From NCBI RefSeq assembly GCF_003474385.1, contig NZ_QUCY01000007.1:27280-91279 (forward strand): a DNA stretch of 64,000 nt, read 5' to 3'. Source of the DNA: Senegalimassilia sp003474385 (lineage in GTDB: Bacteria; Actinomycetota; Coriobacteriia; Coriobacteriales; Eggerthellaceae). Position 1 is the stretch's first letter. Each line of letters opens with the position of its first letter. Positions 45,076 to 53,849 of the stretch are shown here, piece by piece. The position numbers and the translations under genes are program-made. The notes below the pieces were generated by a model. That model was given only the letters and a program-made list of their open reading frames with translations. It was not told the DNA's origin and searched no databases.

Positions 45076-45108
45076 AAAAAGCCTCCGACGTATAACGCCG
45101 GAGGCTTT
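45076..45108 (-). terminator. Terminator of the minus-strand gene at 45135
   Basis: Arms AAAGCCTCCG / CGGAGGCTTT with an 11-nt loop; five A on the plus strand give the T-run on the minus strand. Confidence 0.85.
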
Positions 45109-45134
45109 GCAACCAGTGTGCCGAAGCGTTTGCT

Positions 45135-45917
45135 TTAGGCGGTTTTCCTCTCGTCGGTTTCGGATTTCTTAAACTTGCCGCGACGGCCGTGGCAGTTCAT
45201 GCCGATAGCGCGGATGCTGCAGAAATCACGGTTGCGGCAGCGCGTACAGGCGCGTTTCCGGCCGCGTTGCGAGGCATCGTACATGCCGATGACGCCAAGC
45301 GTGGCATTCTCGGAATTAAGGGAGCCGTCGTCCTCGCATGCGAATCCCAGGCGCCGTTCGGCTTGCGTGTAGAACAAAAGCTGCGTGTTGGAGTCAAGCG
45401 GGAAATCGCCTTCTCCAGCTTGCAGCAGGTTGTCGATATGCAGCCCCAGGGAATGGGCTTCTTCGTTGATCGCATCGGTGATGATCTCCTCCGCGCGTCC
45501 TCCCATCGCCTGCAGGCATGCCTCGAACGCAGCGAAATCGTCCGTGTCGTGAACCAAAAGCACGCGCAGCGCCTGGATATTCTCGGTGGTGTCGACGCTT
45601 ACCGCCACCATGACGCAGTGGTTCGCGCGTCGCATGCGCTCGTATACCGCTTCGCCATGAAGCACGGCCATGGTCCCCACAAGCTTGATCCCGGGCTCGG
45701 TATAGTCGGGCGGGAGGGTGCAGATGGCCGGGTTGAAGACCTTGTACACGCCGCGCGGGTGCAAGGATTCGCAGCAGCGCGCTGCAATGGGGGCGATGCG
45801 GGAAAGCACTTTGGGATCATCTTTCACCGAGTCGTCGAGAAACGCGGCGACCGTTTGGTCATCTAAAGCATCGATCGTGCAATCGATTTCCTGAATTTGA
45901 TGAGCTTGGACAGCCAT
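45135..45917 (-). CDS. Uncharacterised protein resembling corrinoid-linked MetH-activation-domain proteins
   Basis: A 260-residue soluble protein; start ATG after AGAGG, or GTG three bases earlier. The middle part (GGRAEEIITDAINEEAH, then GDFPLDSNTQLLFYTQAERRLG and LGVIGMYDAS) resembles the vitamin-B12-dependent methionine synthase activation fold found in stand-alone corrinoid-associated proteins. The C-terminus has a cysteine cluster, CTRCRNRDFC plus a later MNCHG, probably binding Fe-S or zinc. No corrinoid methyltransferase is nearby. It is embedded in the CoA cluster, convergent with the first dehydrogenase and divergent from coaD. The function is not assigned. Confidence 0.5.
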   Translation of the reverse strand: MAVQAHQIQEIDCTIDALDDQTVAAFLDDSVKDDPKVLSRIAPIAARCCESLHPRGVYKVFNPAICTLPPDYTEPGIKLVGTMAVLHGEAVYERMRRANHCVMVAVSVDTTENIQALRVLLVHDTDDFAAFEACLQAMGGRAEEIITDAINEEAHSLGLHIDNLLQAGEGDFPLDSNTQLLFYTQAERRLGFACEDDGSLNSENATLGVIGMYDASQRGRKRACTRCRNRDFCSIRAIGMNCHGRRGKFKKSETDERKTA

Positions 45918-46191
45918 CACTGCCTCTTTCAGTAGAAATGGTCATACGTTATATGGTCTATGGTAACAAGATTGCCCGAATGATATCTGCGTGATTGCAA
46001 TATATCGGGTATATCTATCGCTTATCTCAACAATATATGGGACAGATGCCGATATATGTGCATGTTTTGAGAGAGTGTCAGAACGTATAATATTCATAGG
46101 ATTTTAGGGGATCCGACACCAGTTGCGTCGGATATCGATCTGCAACTTCTCTTATTTCATGTGAAATAGCCAGAGCGGAGGGATCGCGATA
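45918..46191. promoter_or_regulatory. AT-rich divergent region with repeated ATATAT boxes
   Basis: Three related sites occur: CAATATATCGG near 45998, CAATATATGGG near 46031 and CCGATATATG near 46049. GTGATTGC at 45991 recurs upstream of the CoA-transferase gene. TATAAT at 46086-46091 is the likely -10 box for coaD. Confidence 0.4.
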
Positions 46192-46674
46192 GTGAAACGA
46201 GCACTTACGCCCGGCACGTTCGACCCGATCACAAGCGGGCATATGGACGTCATCACGCGTGCGTCGCGCATCATGGACGAGGTTATCGTTGCGGTTGCCG
46301 CATCGGACAAGAAGAAGCCGCTGTTCGATCTTGATGAGCGCGTTTCCCTTGTGAAGCAAGCGGTCTGCCATATCCCCAATGTTCGCGTGGAGCCATTTGA
46401 CGAACTGCTCGTTGATTTTGCACGCCGCATGGATGCGGAGGTGGTGATCAAGGGGCTTCGGGCCATCACCGATTTCGAATACGAATTTCAGATGACCGCG
46501 ATGAACTACCAGCTTGACCGGGAGCTTGAGACCACGTTCATCATGTCGCCTCCCCAATACATGTATCTATCCTCATCTATCGTGCGCGAGATCGCCTCGA
46601 TGGGCGGATCGCTGAATGGCCTTGTTCCGGATTGCGTCAAAGCCGCGCTTCGGAACAAATTCGGCAAGGAATAA
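46192..46674 (+). CDS. coaD: Phosphopantetheine adenylyltransferase
   Basis: A 160-residue enzyme making dephospho-CoA from 4'-phosphopantetheine and ATP. The nucleotidyl-transfer site is LTPGTFDPITSGH, with KGLRAITDFEYEFQM and YLSSSIVREIA downstream. The start is GTG after GGAGGG. The gene more often sits beside rsmD or recG. Here it lies inside a CoA-thioester cluster directly before the ETF genes, suggesting coupling of CoA supply to pathway demand (inference). Confidence 0.96.
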   Translation: MKRALTPGTFDPITSGHMDVITRASRIMDEVIVAVAASDKKKPLFDLDERVSLVKQAVCHIPNVRVEPFDELLVDFARRMDAEVVIKGLRAITDFEYEFQMTAMNYQLDRELETTFIMSPPQYMYLSSSIVREIASMGGSLNGLVPDCVKAALRNKFGKE

Positions 46675-46694
46675 CGGTTTGTAAGGAGATATGG

Positions 46695-46745
46695 ATGATA
46701 CCCATAGATATGTCCGATAGAAACTTGGGTATTTTCCTAAGCTAA
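46695..46745 (+). CDS. Possible 16-codon leader peptide between coaD and etfB
   Basis: ATG with AAGGAG six bases upstream encodes MIPIDMSDRNLGIFLS, then a stop. The site is better than many real ones in the window, but the sequence has no runs of a regulatory codon. It could be chance. Confidence 0.2.
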   Translation: MIPIDMSDRNLGIFLS

Positions 46746-46857
46746 CTACACAAGCTGGAATATGTATCCGTTTTACTCGGTCAATACCTTGGATATGATG
46801 GTTTTGAATTGTACGTGCCATTTGTGCTAGCCACATAAGCCATGCAAGGAGGGTGTA

Positions 46858-47616
46858 ATGAACATCGTAGTTTGCGTCAAACAGGTCATGGACACGGAGG
46901 CTCTCATCGAGCTCGGTGAAGATGGCAACGTGTTGACCGAAGGCCGTACCCAGATCATCGACCCCTATGGCGAGTTCGCCGTCGAGAAGGCCGTTCAGCT
47001 CAAAGAGCAGCTTGGCGGGGAAGTCACCTGCCTGTGCTATGGCGACGATGGTTGCACGTCCGCTATCCGCCATGCGCTGGCCATGGGCGCCGACAAAGCC
47101 GTTCTCGTGGAGGATGAGAACTGGCGCGCCGTCGATGCCGCACAGTGCGCCGAGGTGCTTGCCGCATCCTTGAAGGACATGGATGCCGATGCGATCATGG
47201 GCGGATGGACGTCCGGCGATACCGCAAGCGCGCAGGTCATGGGCCGAATCTCGGCAATCCTGGGCATTCCCTTCGCCAATATGGTCACAGGCCTTGAGGC
47301 AACTGAAGCAGGCGTAAAGGCCACCTGCGAGGTCGACGACGGCTTCGAGGTGTGCGAGTACCAGCTCCCCGTTGTCATCGGAGCGCAGCAGGGTCTGGCC
47401 GAGCCCCGTTATCCCTCCGTGCGCGACGTCATGCAGGCGCGTCGCAAGCCCATTGAGCGCAAAGCTGCCGAGGTCTCGACGCAGCCCGTGATCGAGGTTG
47501 CGGACCGTGAGTTCAAGGGTGCACGTAGCGGTGGACGCATCGTTGAAGGCGAGACCGTCGCCGATGCGGTTGCGGAAACGGCCCGTCTGCTTCGCAGCGA
47601 GGCCAAGGTCCTCTAA
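46858..47616 (+). CDS. etfB: Electron transfer flavoprotein beta subunit (FixA-like)
   Basis: A 252-residue subunit beginning MNIVVCVKQVMDTEAL, with IDPYGEFAVEKAVQLKE and the segment LAEPRYPSVRDVMQARRKPI. It forms a heterodimer with the alpha subunit encoded 60 bp downstream. It shuttles electrons between the acyl-CoA dehydrogenases around it and a membrane oxidoreductase. The sequence does not settle whether it bifurcates; no partner beyond the membrane Fe-S protein is nearby. The start follows AAGGAGGG. Confidence 0.93.
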   Translation: MNIVVCVKQVMDTEALIELGEDGNVLTEGRTQIIDPYGEFAVEKAVQLKEQLGGEVTCLCYGDDGCTSAIRHALAMGADKAVLVEDENWRAVDAAQCAEVLAASLKDMDADAIMGGWTSGDTASAQVMGRISAILGIPFANMVTGLEATEAGVKATCEVDDGFEVCEYQLPVVIGAQQGLAEPRYPSVRDVMQARRKPIERKAAEVSTQPVIEVADREFKGARSGGRIVEGETVADAVAETARLLRSEAKVL

Positions 47617-47676
47617 CGTTTCTCTTTTCATCGATTTTCGTTCATATCAGCGATCAACGAGAGGAAGGTCGTCCTC

Positions 47677-48657
47677 ATGTCCGGTATTTGGGTTTGCATA
47701 GAGGCAGGCAACGGTGAGCTTCGCGGTGTCGCCTATGAGATGATCACCGCCGCACGCACGCTTGCCGATGCTTGTAGCCAACAGGTCGGCGCGCTTGTGT
47801 GGGGCGAAGGCGCGAAGGACAATGCCGACAAGCTTGGCGCTTGCGGCGCCGACAGCGTTATCGTCATCGAAACGGCTGGTGATGAAGCGGGCCGTCCCGC
47901 CGAGGTGAGCGGCGCAGTTGCGCAGCTGGCGCAGGAGCAGTCTCCGAGCGTGGTCTTGTTCGCCGATGGCGCGTTTGCACGCTCCGTTGCGCCTGCGTTG
48001 GCCCAGAAGCTCAACGCGGCGTATGTTGGCGATGTCGTCGACGTCGCCTTCGATGGCACCCCCGTCTTCACGCGCCTACCGTATTCCGGCAAGGTCATCG
48101 AGCAGGTCCGTCCTGCAAGCGGCGCCGCTACCGCCATCGCCACCATCCGGCCGAAGGCCTTCGAGGCCGCCAAGCCGCAAGAGGGCCGTACCGCCGGCGT
48201 CAGCACGTTCGCCGCAACCCCTGAAGCGGCCGCCCGCGTGCTCTGCGACGTCATCCGTTCCGTCTCCGAACGCGTCGATCTTTCCGAAGCGGATATCGTC
48301 GTTTCCGGCGGTCGCGGTGTGAAGGGGGCCGAGGGCTTCAAGATCCTCGAGGAACTTGCCGATGTTCTCGGCGCCGCCGTCGGCGCATCCCGTCCGGCGA
48401 TCGACGAAGGCTGGATCGATGCGCAGTATCAGGTGGGCCAGACCGGCAAAACCGTTGCCCCGTCGCTCTACATCGCGTGCGGTATTTCCGGCTCCATCCA
48501 GCATATGGCGGGAATCTCCGCATCCAAATACATCGTCGCCATCAACAAAGACCCCGAGGCCGAGATCTTCGCTCAGGCCGACTACGGCATCGTCGCCGAT
48601 CTGTTCGAGGCCGTGCCGCTGCTGACGCAGCAGCTTCGCGACATGCTGCAAGCATAA
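47677..48657 (+). CDS. etfA: Electron transfer flavoprotein alpha subunit (FixB-like)
   Basis: A 326-residue subunit. The C-terminal FAD domain carries VVSGGRGVKGAEGF, VGASRPAIDEGW, VGQTGKTVAPSLYIACGISG and the SKYIVAINKDPEAEIF stretch. These are the canonical alpha-ETF FAD contacts. The N-terminal domain packs against EtfB. It is followed after 54 bp by the membrane Fe-S oxidoreductase. Confidence 0.95.
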   Translation: MSGIWVCIEAGNGELRGVAYEMITAARTLADACSQQVGALVWGEGAKDNADKLGACGADSVIVIETAGDEAGRPAEVSGAVAQLAQEQSPSVVLFADGAFARSVAPALAQKLNAAYVGDVVDVAFDGTPVFTRLPYSGKVIEQVRPASGAATAIATIRPKAFEAAKPQEGRTAGVSTFAATPEAAARVLCDVIRSVSERVDLSEADIVVSGGRGVKGAEGFKILEELADVLGAAVGASRPAIDEGWIDAQYQVGQTGKTVAPSLYIACGISGSIQHMAGISASKYIVAINKDPEAEIFAQADYGIVADLFEAVPLLTQQLRDMLQA

Positions 48658-48711
48658 GCGGGCGCGCAAGAGCCAGCATGTGATTCATCGATTGCAACCA
48701 AGGAAGGCATT

Positions 48712-50775
48712 ATGGAAGACACCGCAACGCGTGAGGTAATGTGGAACATCGATCATTCCCTTACCTGGGTAATGTATGTGCTCTTCCTGGTTGCGCTCGG
48801 TTTCTGCATCTACTTCCTGGTAAAGCGCTGGCGCCTCATGTCCATTGGCGCGCCGGTGGATCGAACGAGCAATTGGAAGGTTCGCGCGAAGGGCATGATC
48901 GCCGACGCGCTCTTGCAACTGCGCGTCCTGAAGAAGCCCGGTGCAGGCGTTATGCACCTGGGTATGTACGTCGGCATGATCATCATGCTCATCGCCACGG
49001 TTGTCACGGCGGCGCAGTTCGACCTAGGCTTTCAACTCATCTACGGCGATTTCTACCTGTACTTCATGGCGCTTGCCGTCGATCTTGCCGGCTTGGCATT
49101 CTGCATCGCCATGGTTGCCTGCATCATCAGGCGCATCGTGAACAAGAAGCTCGATACGAAGCCCGGCGACATCATCGTGCTTGTGCTGTTGCTCGTCATC
49201 GGCTTGAGTGGTTTTGTGGTCGAGGGCCTTCGCATCGTCGGCACCGACGACCCGTGGCGCGCATGGTCGCCTATCGGCAGCATGGTTTCCATGCTGTTCG
49301 TCAACTTCACCCCCGAGCAAATCTCCCTGGCCCATCAGATCATCTGGTGGAGCCATATGGGCATGGCTTTCGCGCTTATCGCGTACTGGATGTACTCGAA
49401 GCTCGTGCACGTGCTGCTCATGCCCGCCGATGTGTGGTGCCGCTCCCTTGAGCCGAAGGGCACGCTTCCCTATATCGACGTCGAGGACGAGAATCTCACC
49501 ACCATGGGCGTTGGGCAGCTTGAGGACTTCACCTGGAAGGATTTGCTCGATGCCGAGGCCTGCATTCGCTGCGGCCGTTGCGAGGACGTGTGCCCTGCGT
49601 TCAACACCGGTAAGGACCTTTCGCCGAAGAACATGGTGCAATCCTTACGCAGCGAGCTTGAGATTCGCGGCCCGATCGTGTGGAGGGCCCAGCACGATGG
49701 GGCGCTGCGGGATGAGATGGGTGTGTACATCGCGAAAAGCGGAGAGCCCTATGCGTTCGATGAGCAGCAGCAATCCACCATGGACCGCAAGCTTGTCGGC
49801 GATGCGGTGAATACCCAGGCGATATGGGATTGCACAACCTGCGGCGCGTGCATGGCGGCTTGCCCGACGTTGGTCGAGCATGCCCCGAAGATCGTCAAGA
49901 TGCGCACGTATCAGGTGTCCATGGAAAGTGCGTTTCCCTCCGAGGCCCAGGCCACGTTCCGCAACCTTGAGAACAACGGCAACCCGTGGGGTCTTGGATG
50001 GCAGACGCGTTCGAAGTGGACGGAGGGATTGGACGTCCCCACGTTGGCCGAACATCCCGATGCCGAGTATCTGTACTGGCCGGGCTGCTCCGGTGCCTTC
50101 GATGCCCGTAGCCGCAAGGTGTCGGTTGCGCTTGTGGGCCTGCTGAAGAAGGCCGGCGTCGATTTCGCCATCCTTGGCAACGAGGAGAAGTGCTGCGGCG
50201 ATTCGGCTCGTCGTCTTGGTAACGAATTCGTGTACTACATGCTTGCGCAGGAGAACATCGCGACGCTGCAGGCGTATGGCGTGAAGAAGATCATCGTGCA
50301 ATGCCCTCACTGCATGCAGTCCTTGTCGCGCGACTATCCTCAGCTTGGCGGGCATTTCGAGGTCATCCACCATTCCCAGCTTCTCGCCCAGCTTGTTCGG
50401 GAGGGGAAGCTGCAATGCGCTGCGTCAGACGGAAAGAAGGTGGCGGTGCACGATTCCTGCTACCTTGGCCGTTATCAGGACGAATACGAGGCTCCTCGCG
50501 CGGTCGTGAGCGCGGCGGGCGGTCAGGTCATCGAGTTCGAGCGCTCACATGAGAAGAGCTTCTGCTGCGGCGCAGGCGGCGGGCGCATGTGGCTTGAAGA
50601 TGCCTCCGGAAAGCGCATGGGCGACGAGCGCGCAAAACTGGCGCTTGACACCGCATGCGATGAGGTTGCCACGTCGTGCCCCTTCTGTCTGACCATGCTC
50701 GGCGATGGCATGGCCGCCTGCGATAGCGAGACGAAGGTTTACGATATCGCGGAACTGTTAGCGCAGGTGCAGTGA
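48712..50775 (+). CDS. Membrane Fe-S oxidoreductase, ETF:menaquinone oxidoreductase type
   Basis: A 687-residue fusion. The N-terminal ~250 residues are a NarI-like membrane domain of about five helices with histidines suited to haem b. Two [4Fe-4S] motifs follow, CIRCGRCEDVCP (~284) and CTTCGACMAACP (~374). Two HdrD-type CCG modules come next, with YWPGCSG, EKCCGDSARR, HDSCYLGRYQ and SFCCGAGGGRMW. Proteins of this build next to etfAB link ETF to the quinone pool. Here it would let acyl-CoA/enoyl-CoA chemistry feed or draw on respiration. The start follows AAGGAAGG; the end overlaps the Nudix gene. Confidence 0.88.
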   Translation: MEDTATREVMWNIDHSLTWVMYVLFLVALGFCIYFLVKRWRLMSIGAPVDRTSNWKVRAKGMIADALLQLRVLKKPGAGVMHLGMYVGMIIMLIATVVTAAQFDLGFQLIYGDFYLYFMALAVDLAGLAFCIAMVACIIRRIVNKKLDTKPGDIIVLVLLLVIGLSGFVVEGLRIVGTDDPWRAWSPIGSMVSMLFVNFTPEQISLAHQIIWWSHMGMAFALIAYWMYSKLVHVLLMPADVWCRSLEPKGTLPYIDVEDENLTTMGVGQLEDFTWKDLLDAEACIRCGRCEDVCPAFNTGKDLSPKNMVQSLRSELEIRGPIVWRAQHDGALRDEMGVYIAKSGEPYAFDEQQQSTMDRKLVGDAVNTQAIWDCTTCGACMAACPTLVEHAPKIVKMRTYQVSMESAFPSEAQATFRNLENNGNPWGLGWQTRSKWTEGLDVPTLAEHPDAEYLYWPGCSGAFDARSRKVSVALVGLLKKAGVDFAILGNEEKCCGDSARRLGNEFVYYMLAQENIATLQAYGVKKIIVQCPHCMQSLSRDYPQLGGHFEVIHHSQLLAQLVREGKLQCAASDGKKVAVHDSCYLGRYQDEYEAPRAVVSAAGGQVIEFERSHEKSFCCGAGGGRMWLEDASGKRMGDERAKLALDTACDEVATSCPFCLTMLGDGMAACDSETKVYDIAELLAQVQ

Positions 50776-51671
50776 TCATGGATAAGCCTCGCATTCTCGG
50801 AATCACCGACATCCTATCCTCGGGCGCTTGCCTTGAGTATGACGTTCCCCCCAAATTGCTTGATGGCGTTGCCGCGTATCTTGAACGGCGCGATGCCGGC
50901 GAGGATGATGCAGCGAAGCCTCGTCTCTCCTCGACCGTCATGCTGCTTCGCGATAAGAACACGGCTTCATCGGGCTTACAGGTGTTCATGCAGCAGCGAG
51001 CATCCACGATGGCGTTCGTTCCTGATGCGGTCGTGTTCCCTGGTGGCAGCTTCGACCCGATCGATGATGCGCATGATGTTCCGTGGGAGGGTCCAAGCGT
51101 GTCCGAATGGGCTTTGCTGATGGGATGCGATGAGCAAACGGCGCAAAGGGCTCTTGTCACCGCAGCGCGCGAGGTGTTCGAGGAAACGGGGGTGTTGCTC
51201 GCTCGGAAGGCGAATGGCGCCGATTTCGAAGACCCCATGAAAAGCCCTGAGCTTCGTCAAGCCAGGGAGCAGCTTTCGGAGCACGCGCTTTCGTTCGGTC
51301 AAATGCTTGAGGATATCGGCGGCGTGCTCTGGACGGATCTGCTTCATGCGTGCGCGCATTGGGTCACGCCGCCCAGCGAGCGACGTCGTTACAGCACGTT
51401 CTTCTTCCGAGTGCGCATGCCGCAAAGCCAGGTTGCGGACGGGCGTACCACCGAAGCGGTGAAAACGGGCTGGGCGGACCCTTCGTGGCTTTTGGATCAG
51501 CACAGGAGCGGAAACCTGTTGATAATGCCGCCAACCGTTTCGAACCTATGCGATTTGGCGGCTTCGGAGAACGTGACGCAAGCATGCGAACGGAACAGCA
51601 CGATTCACGTGTATCCGTCCCCGGCTCGTAAATCCGATGGCGCATTAGTGTTTAGGAGCGTGATTGGCTGA
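50772..51671 (+). CDS. NUDT19-like Nudix hydrolase, probable (acyl-)CoA diphosphatase
   Basis: A 299-residue protein. The Nudix box is split as in NUDT19: VVFPGGSFDP, an ~36-residue insertion, then AAREVFEETGVLL. HWVTPPSERRRYSTFFFRV follows. NUDT7/NUDT19 relatives cleave CoA and acyl-CoA at the diphosphate. The start is the GTG overlapping the upstream TGA, or the ATG at 50778; no independent ribosome site is seen, which suggests coupling to the Fe-S gene. Location in a CoA-thioester cluster supports a CoA substrate. Confidence 0.8.
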   Translation: MIMDKPRILGITDILSSGACLEYDVPPKLLDGVAAYLERRDAGEDDAAKPRLSSTVMLLRDKNTASSGLQVFMQQRASTMAFVPDAVVFPGGSFDPIDDAHDVPWEGPSVSEWALLMGCDEQTAQRALVTAAREVFEETGVLLARKANGADFEDPMKSPELRQAREQLSEHALSFGQMLEDIGGVLWTDLLHACAHWVTPPSERRRYSTFFFRVRMPQSQVADGRTTEAVKTGWADPSWLLDQHRSGNLLIMPPTVSNLCDLAASENVTQACERNSTIHVYPSPARKSDGALVFRSVIG

Positions 51672-52474
51672 TGGCTGCAGTGAATCGATGGTCCGGCGGG
51701 CAGGTCGGCGAGTATGCATACTGCATTCTTGCGAACAACCCTTCGCCGCTTACGTATATCGGCACGAACACGTGGATCGTCGGCGCCCCTGATGCCCCGG
51801 CATGCGTGGTGGTCGATCCAGGCCCCGATGACGCCGACCACCTCCAGGAGGTGCTCGATCATGTAGCTAAAGCGGGGAAAAAGGTCGCCGCCATCATCGC
51901 CACGCACGGCCATGCTGATCATGCCGGCGGCGCGCATAGCCTGTCGATCTTAAGCGGGGCTCCGGTATTGACGCAAGCCGACGGGCTGCTGCCGGCCGGT
52001 CCTTTGAACATCAACGGCATCGGCGTCGACATGGAGGTCGTCTCGCTGCCAGGGCATTCGAGCGATTCGGTCGGCATCTACGTCGCGCAGGGCAAGTTCG
52101 TTTTGACGGGCGACACGATCTTCCGGCAAAGCTCGACGATGATCTGCTGGCCGGATGGCGTTTTGGCCGCCTATATGAACAGCCTCGACACGCTTGCTCG
52201 TTTCGTTGAGGAAAACGATGTGGAGCTGTTCTTAACCGGGCATGGTCCGTATATCGAGGACCCCGCAGACCGTATCATCCGTGCGCGTGCACATCGCATG
52301 ATGCGCTTGAGCCAGGTTGTTTCCGCGGTGCGTTCCGGTATTCCCGCCCGCGTCGACGTGCTGGTGGAAACCCTGTACAACGACGTGGATTCCAGCCTTA
52401 TGCAAGGCGCGCGTCGTAGCGTCAACGCACAACTGAGGTTTGCCTACGATACAGGTTTGCTTGAGGAACACTGA
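51671..52474 (+). CDS. Metallo-beta-lactamase-fold hydrolase, LACTB2-like
   Basis: A 267-residue hydrolase with the metal site ATHGHADHAGG, then LPGHSSDSVGIY, LTGDTIF and FLTGHGPYIEDP. The C-terminal winged-helix-like tail is that of the LACTB2 group. It may act as a thioesterase or on another ester. The ATG overlaps the Nudix stop by one base. Nudix plus LACTB2-like pairs occur together in other actinobacteria, which suggests a linked clean-up role on CoA thioesters. Confidence 0.8.
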   Translation: MAAVNRWSGGQVGEYAYCILANNPSPLTYIGTNTWIVGAPDAPACVVVDPGPDDADHLQEVLDHVAKAGKKVAAIIATHGHADHAGGAHSLSILSGAPVLTQADGLLPAGPLNINGIGVDMEVVSLPGHSSDSVGIYVAQGKFVLTGDTIFRQSSTMICWPDGVLAAYMNSLDTLARFVEENDVELFLTGHGPYIEDPADRIIRARAHRMMRLSQVVSAVRSGIPARVDVLVETLYNDVDSSLMQGARRSVNAQLRFAYDTGLLEEH

Positions 52475-52583
52475 CAGGATGAGGAGGGCTCGTGCTCGTT
52501 CGCCCGCAGATGGCACGAGCCCTTTTTCATCTGACGATACGCACATACATCTCAACTGCACGCGTTACGAAAGGAGAAGACAC

Positions 52584-53732
52584 ATGGCGCTACTGTACAC
52601 GGAGGAGCAAAGAGAGCTCATCAAAGCCGTTCACGATGTGGCCGAGAATCAGATCAAGCCGCACGTTGCCGCAGCGGATGAGGCGGGCAAGACCCCTGAC
52701 GAGCTTTGGAAGTACGGCTTCGACCTCGGTCTGCATCTTGTTGAGATCCCCGAGGAGTTCGGCGGCCTTGGCCTTGACTACGAAACCTGCGCCATGATGT
52801 TCGAGGAGCTTGCAAAGGTCGATGCCGCATACGCCGACACCTTCGTGACGAACTTCGTCGCATTCCGCAACATCCACCTGAAGGGCACGTCCGAGCAGGC
52901 TCAGCACTTCGTCGATATGACCATCGACAACGGTTTCGCCGCCTTCTGCCTTACCGAGGCCAATGCTGGATCCGATGTTGCCGGCATGAAGTCCACTGCC
53001 GTGCTTGATGGCGATGAGTACGTGCTCAACGGCACCAAGACCTTCATCACGAACGGCTCCATCGCATCCATCTATGTCATATTCGCCAAGACCGACCCCG
53101 AGGCGCGCGGTCATGGCATCACGGCGTTTTTGGTAGACCGAGACACGCCCGGTTTGTCCGCCGGCGCTCATGAGAACAAGATGGGCTTCAGGCTTTCGGA
53201 CACCACCGAGGTCATCATGGACAACGTTCGCGTTCCGAAAAGTGCGGTCATCGGCCAGCCTGGGGAGGGCATGAGCATCGCTCTGAACGCCTTGAACCTC
53301 TCTCGCGCCTTCATTTCCACGTTGGGCGTCGGCATCATGCAGCGCGCGCTCGATGAGGCGGTGGTCTACGCTCAGCAGCGCAAGCAGTTCGGCAAGCGCC
53401 TCATCGATTTCCAGATGGTGCAGTCCCTGCTCGCCGATATGGCCATCAAAACCGAGGCATCCCGCGTTATGGTGAACAACTGCATGCGTTTGATGGACCA
53501 GGGCGATTTGGTCCGCGGCGAGGGCGCCATCGTGAAGACGTTCGTCACCGATGCCATGCAGGAAGTCACCTCCAACGCCGTTCAGGTGTTCGGCGGCTAC
53601 GGCTTCAGCAAGGATTACCCTGTTGAGAAGCTCATGCGCGATGCGAAGGTGTTCCAGATCTTCGAGGGCACTAATCAAATCCAGCGCATGACCATCGCGA
53701 AGAACCTGGATACGGAATATCGTCAGGGTTAA
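52584..53732 (+). CDS. Acyl-CoA dehydrogenase (second), canonical short/medium-chain type
   Basis: A 382-residue FAD enzyme of normal length. Family motifs are LTEANAGSDVAGM, TKTFITNG, QRKQFGKRLIDFQMVQ and QVFGGYGFSKDYPVEKLMRDAKV. The catalytic Glu is present in the expected place, FQIFEGTNQIQR. It is the most ordinary of the four dehydrogenases here. It probably forms or reduces a 2,3 double bond with ETF. The start ATG follows AAAGGAG. Confidence 0.93.
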   Translation: MALLYTEEQRELIKAVHDVAENQIKPHVAAADEAGKTPDELWKYGFDLGLHLVEIPEEFGGLGLDYETCAMMFEELAKVDAAYADTFVTNFVAFRNIHLKGTSEQAQHFVDMTIDNGFAAFCLTEANAGSDVAGMKSTAVLDGDEYVLNGTKTFITNGSIASIYVIFAKTDPEARGHGITAFLVDRDTPGLSAGAHENKMGFRLSDTTEVIMDNVRVPKSAVIGQPGEGMSIALNALNLSRAFISTLGVGIMQRALDEAVVYAQQRKQFGKRLIDFQMVQSLLADMAIKTEASRVMVNNCMRLMDQGDLVRGEGAIVKTFVTDAMQEVTSNAVQVFGGYGFSKDYPVEKLMRDAKVFQIFEGTNQIQRMTIAKNLDTEYRQG

Positions 53733-53759
53733 TCGTTCGATATAAGATTGTTGCTTAGG

Positions 53760-53787
53760 CGCCGGTTTTTGCCGGCGCTATTTTTTG
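53760..53787 (+). terminator. Terminator after the second acyl-CoA dehydrogenase
   Basis: Arms GCGCCGG / CCGGCGC with a TTTTTG loop, then a run of six T. Confidence 0.9.
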
Positions 53788-53799
53788 TTGCCGATACAA

Positions 53800-53829
53800 A
53801 AGAAGGACCGCATGTGCGGTCCTTCTTTG
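53800..53829 (-). terminator. Terminator of the acyl-CoA ligase gene
   Basis: A perfect 14-bp stem AAAGAAGGACCGCA / TGCGGTCCTTCTTT with a 2-base centre; the minus strand continues in T. Confidence 0.85.
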
Positions 53830-53849
53830 GAGTGATTTCCGGTCAGGCG

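Noticed and set aside
53733..53849. Possible insertion-sequence end from the two adjacent inverted repeats
   Set aside because: Both are ordinary intrinsic terminators facing opposite directions between convergent genes.
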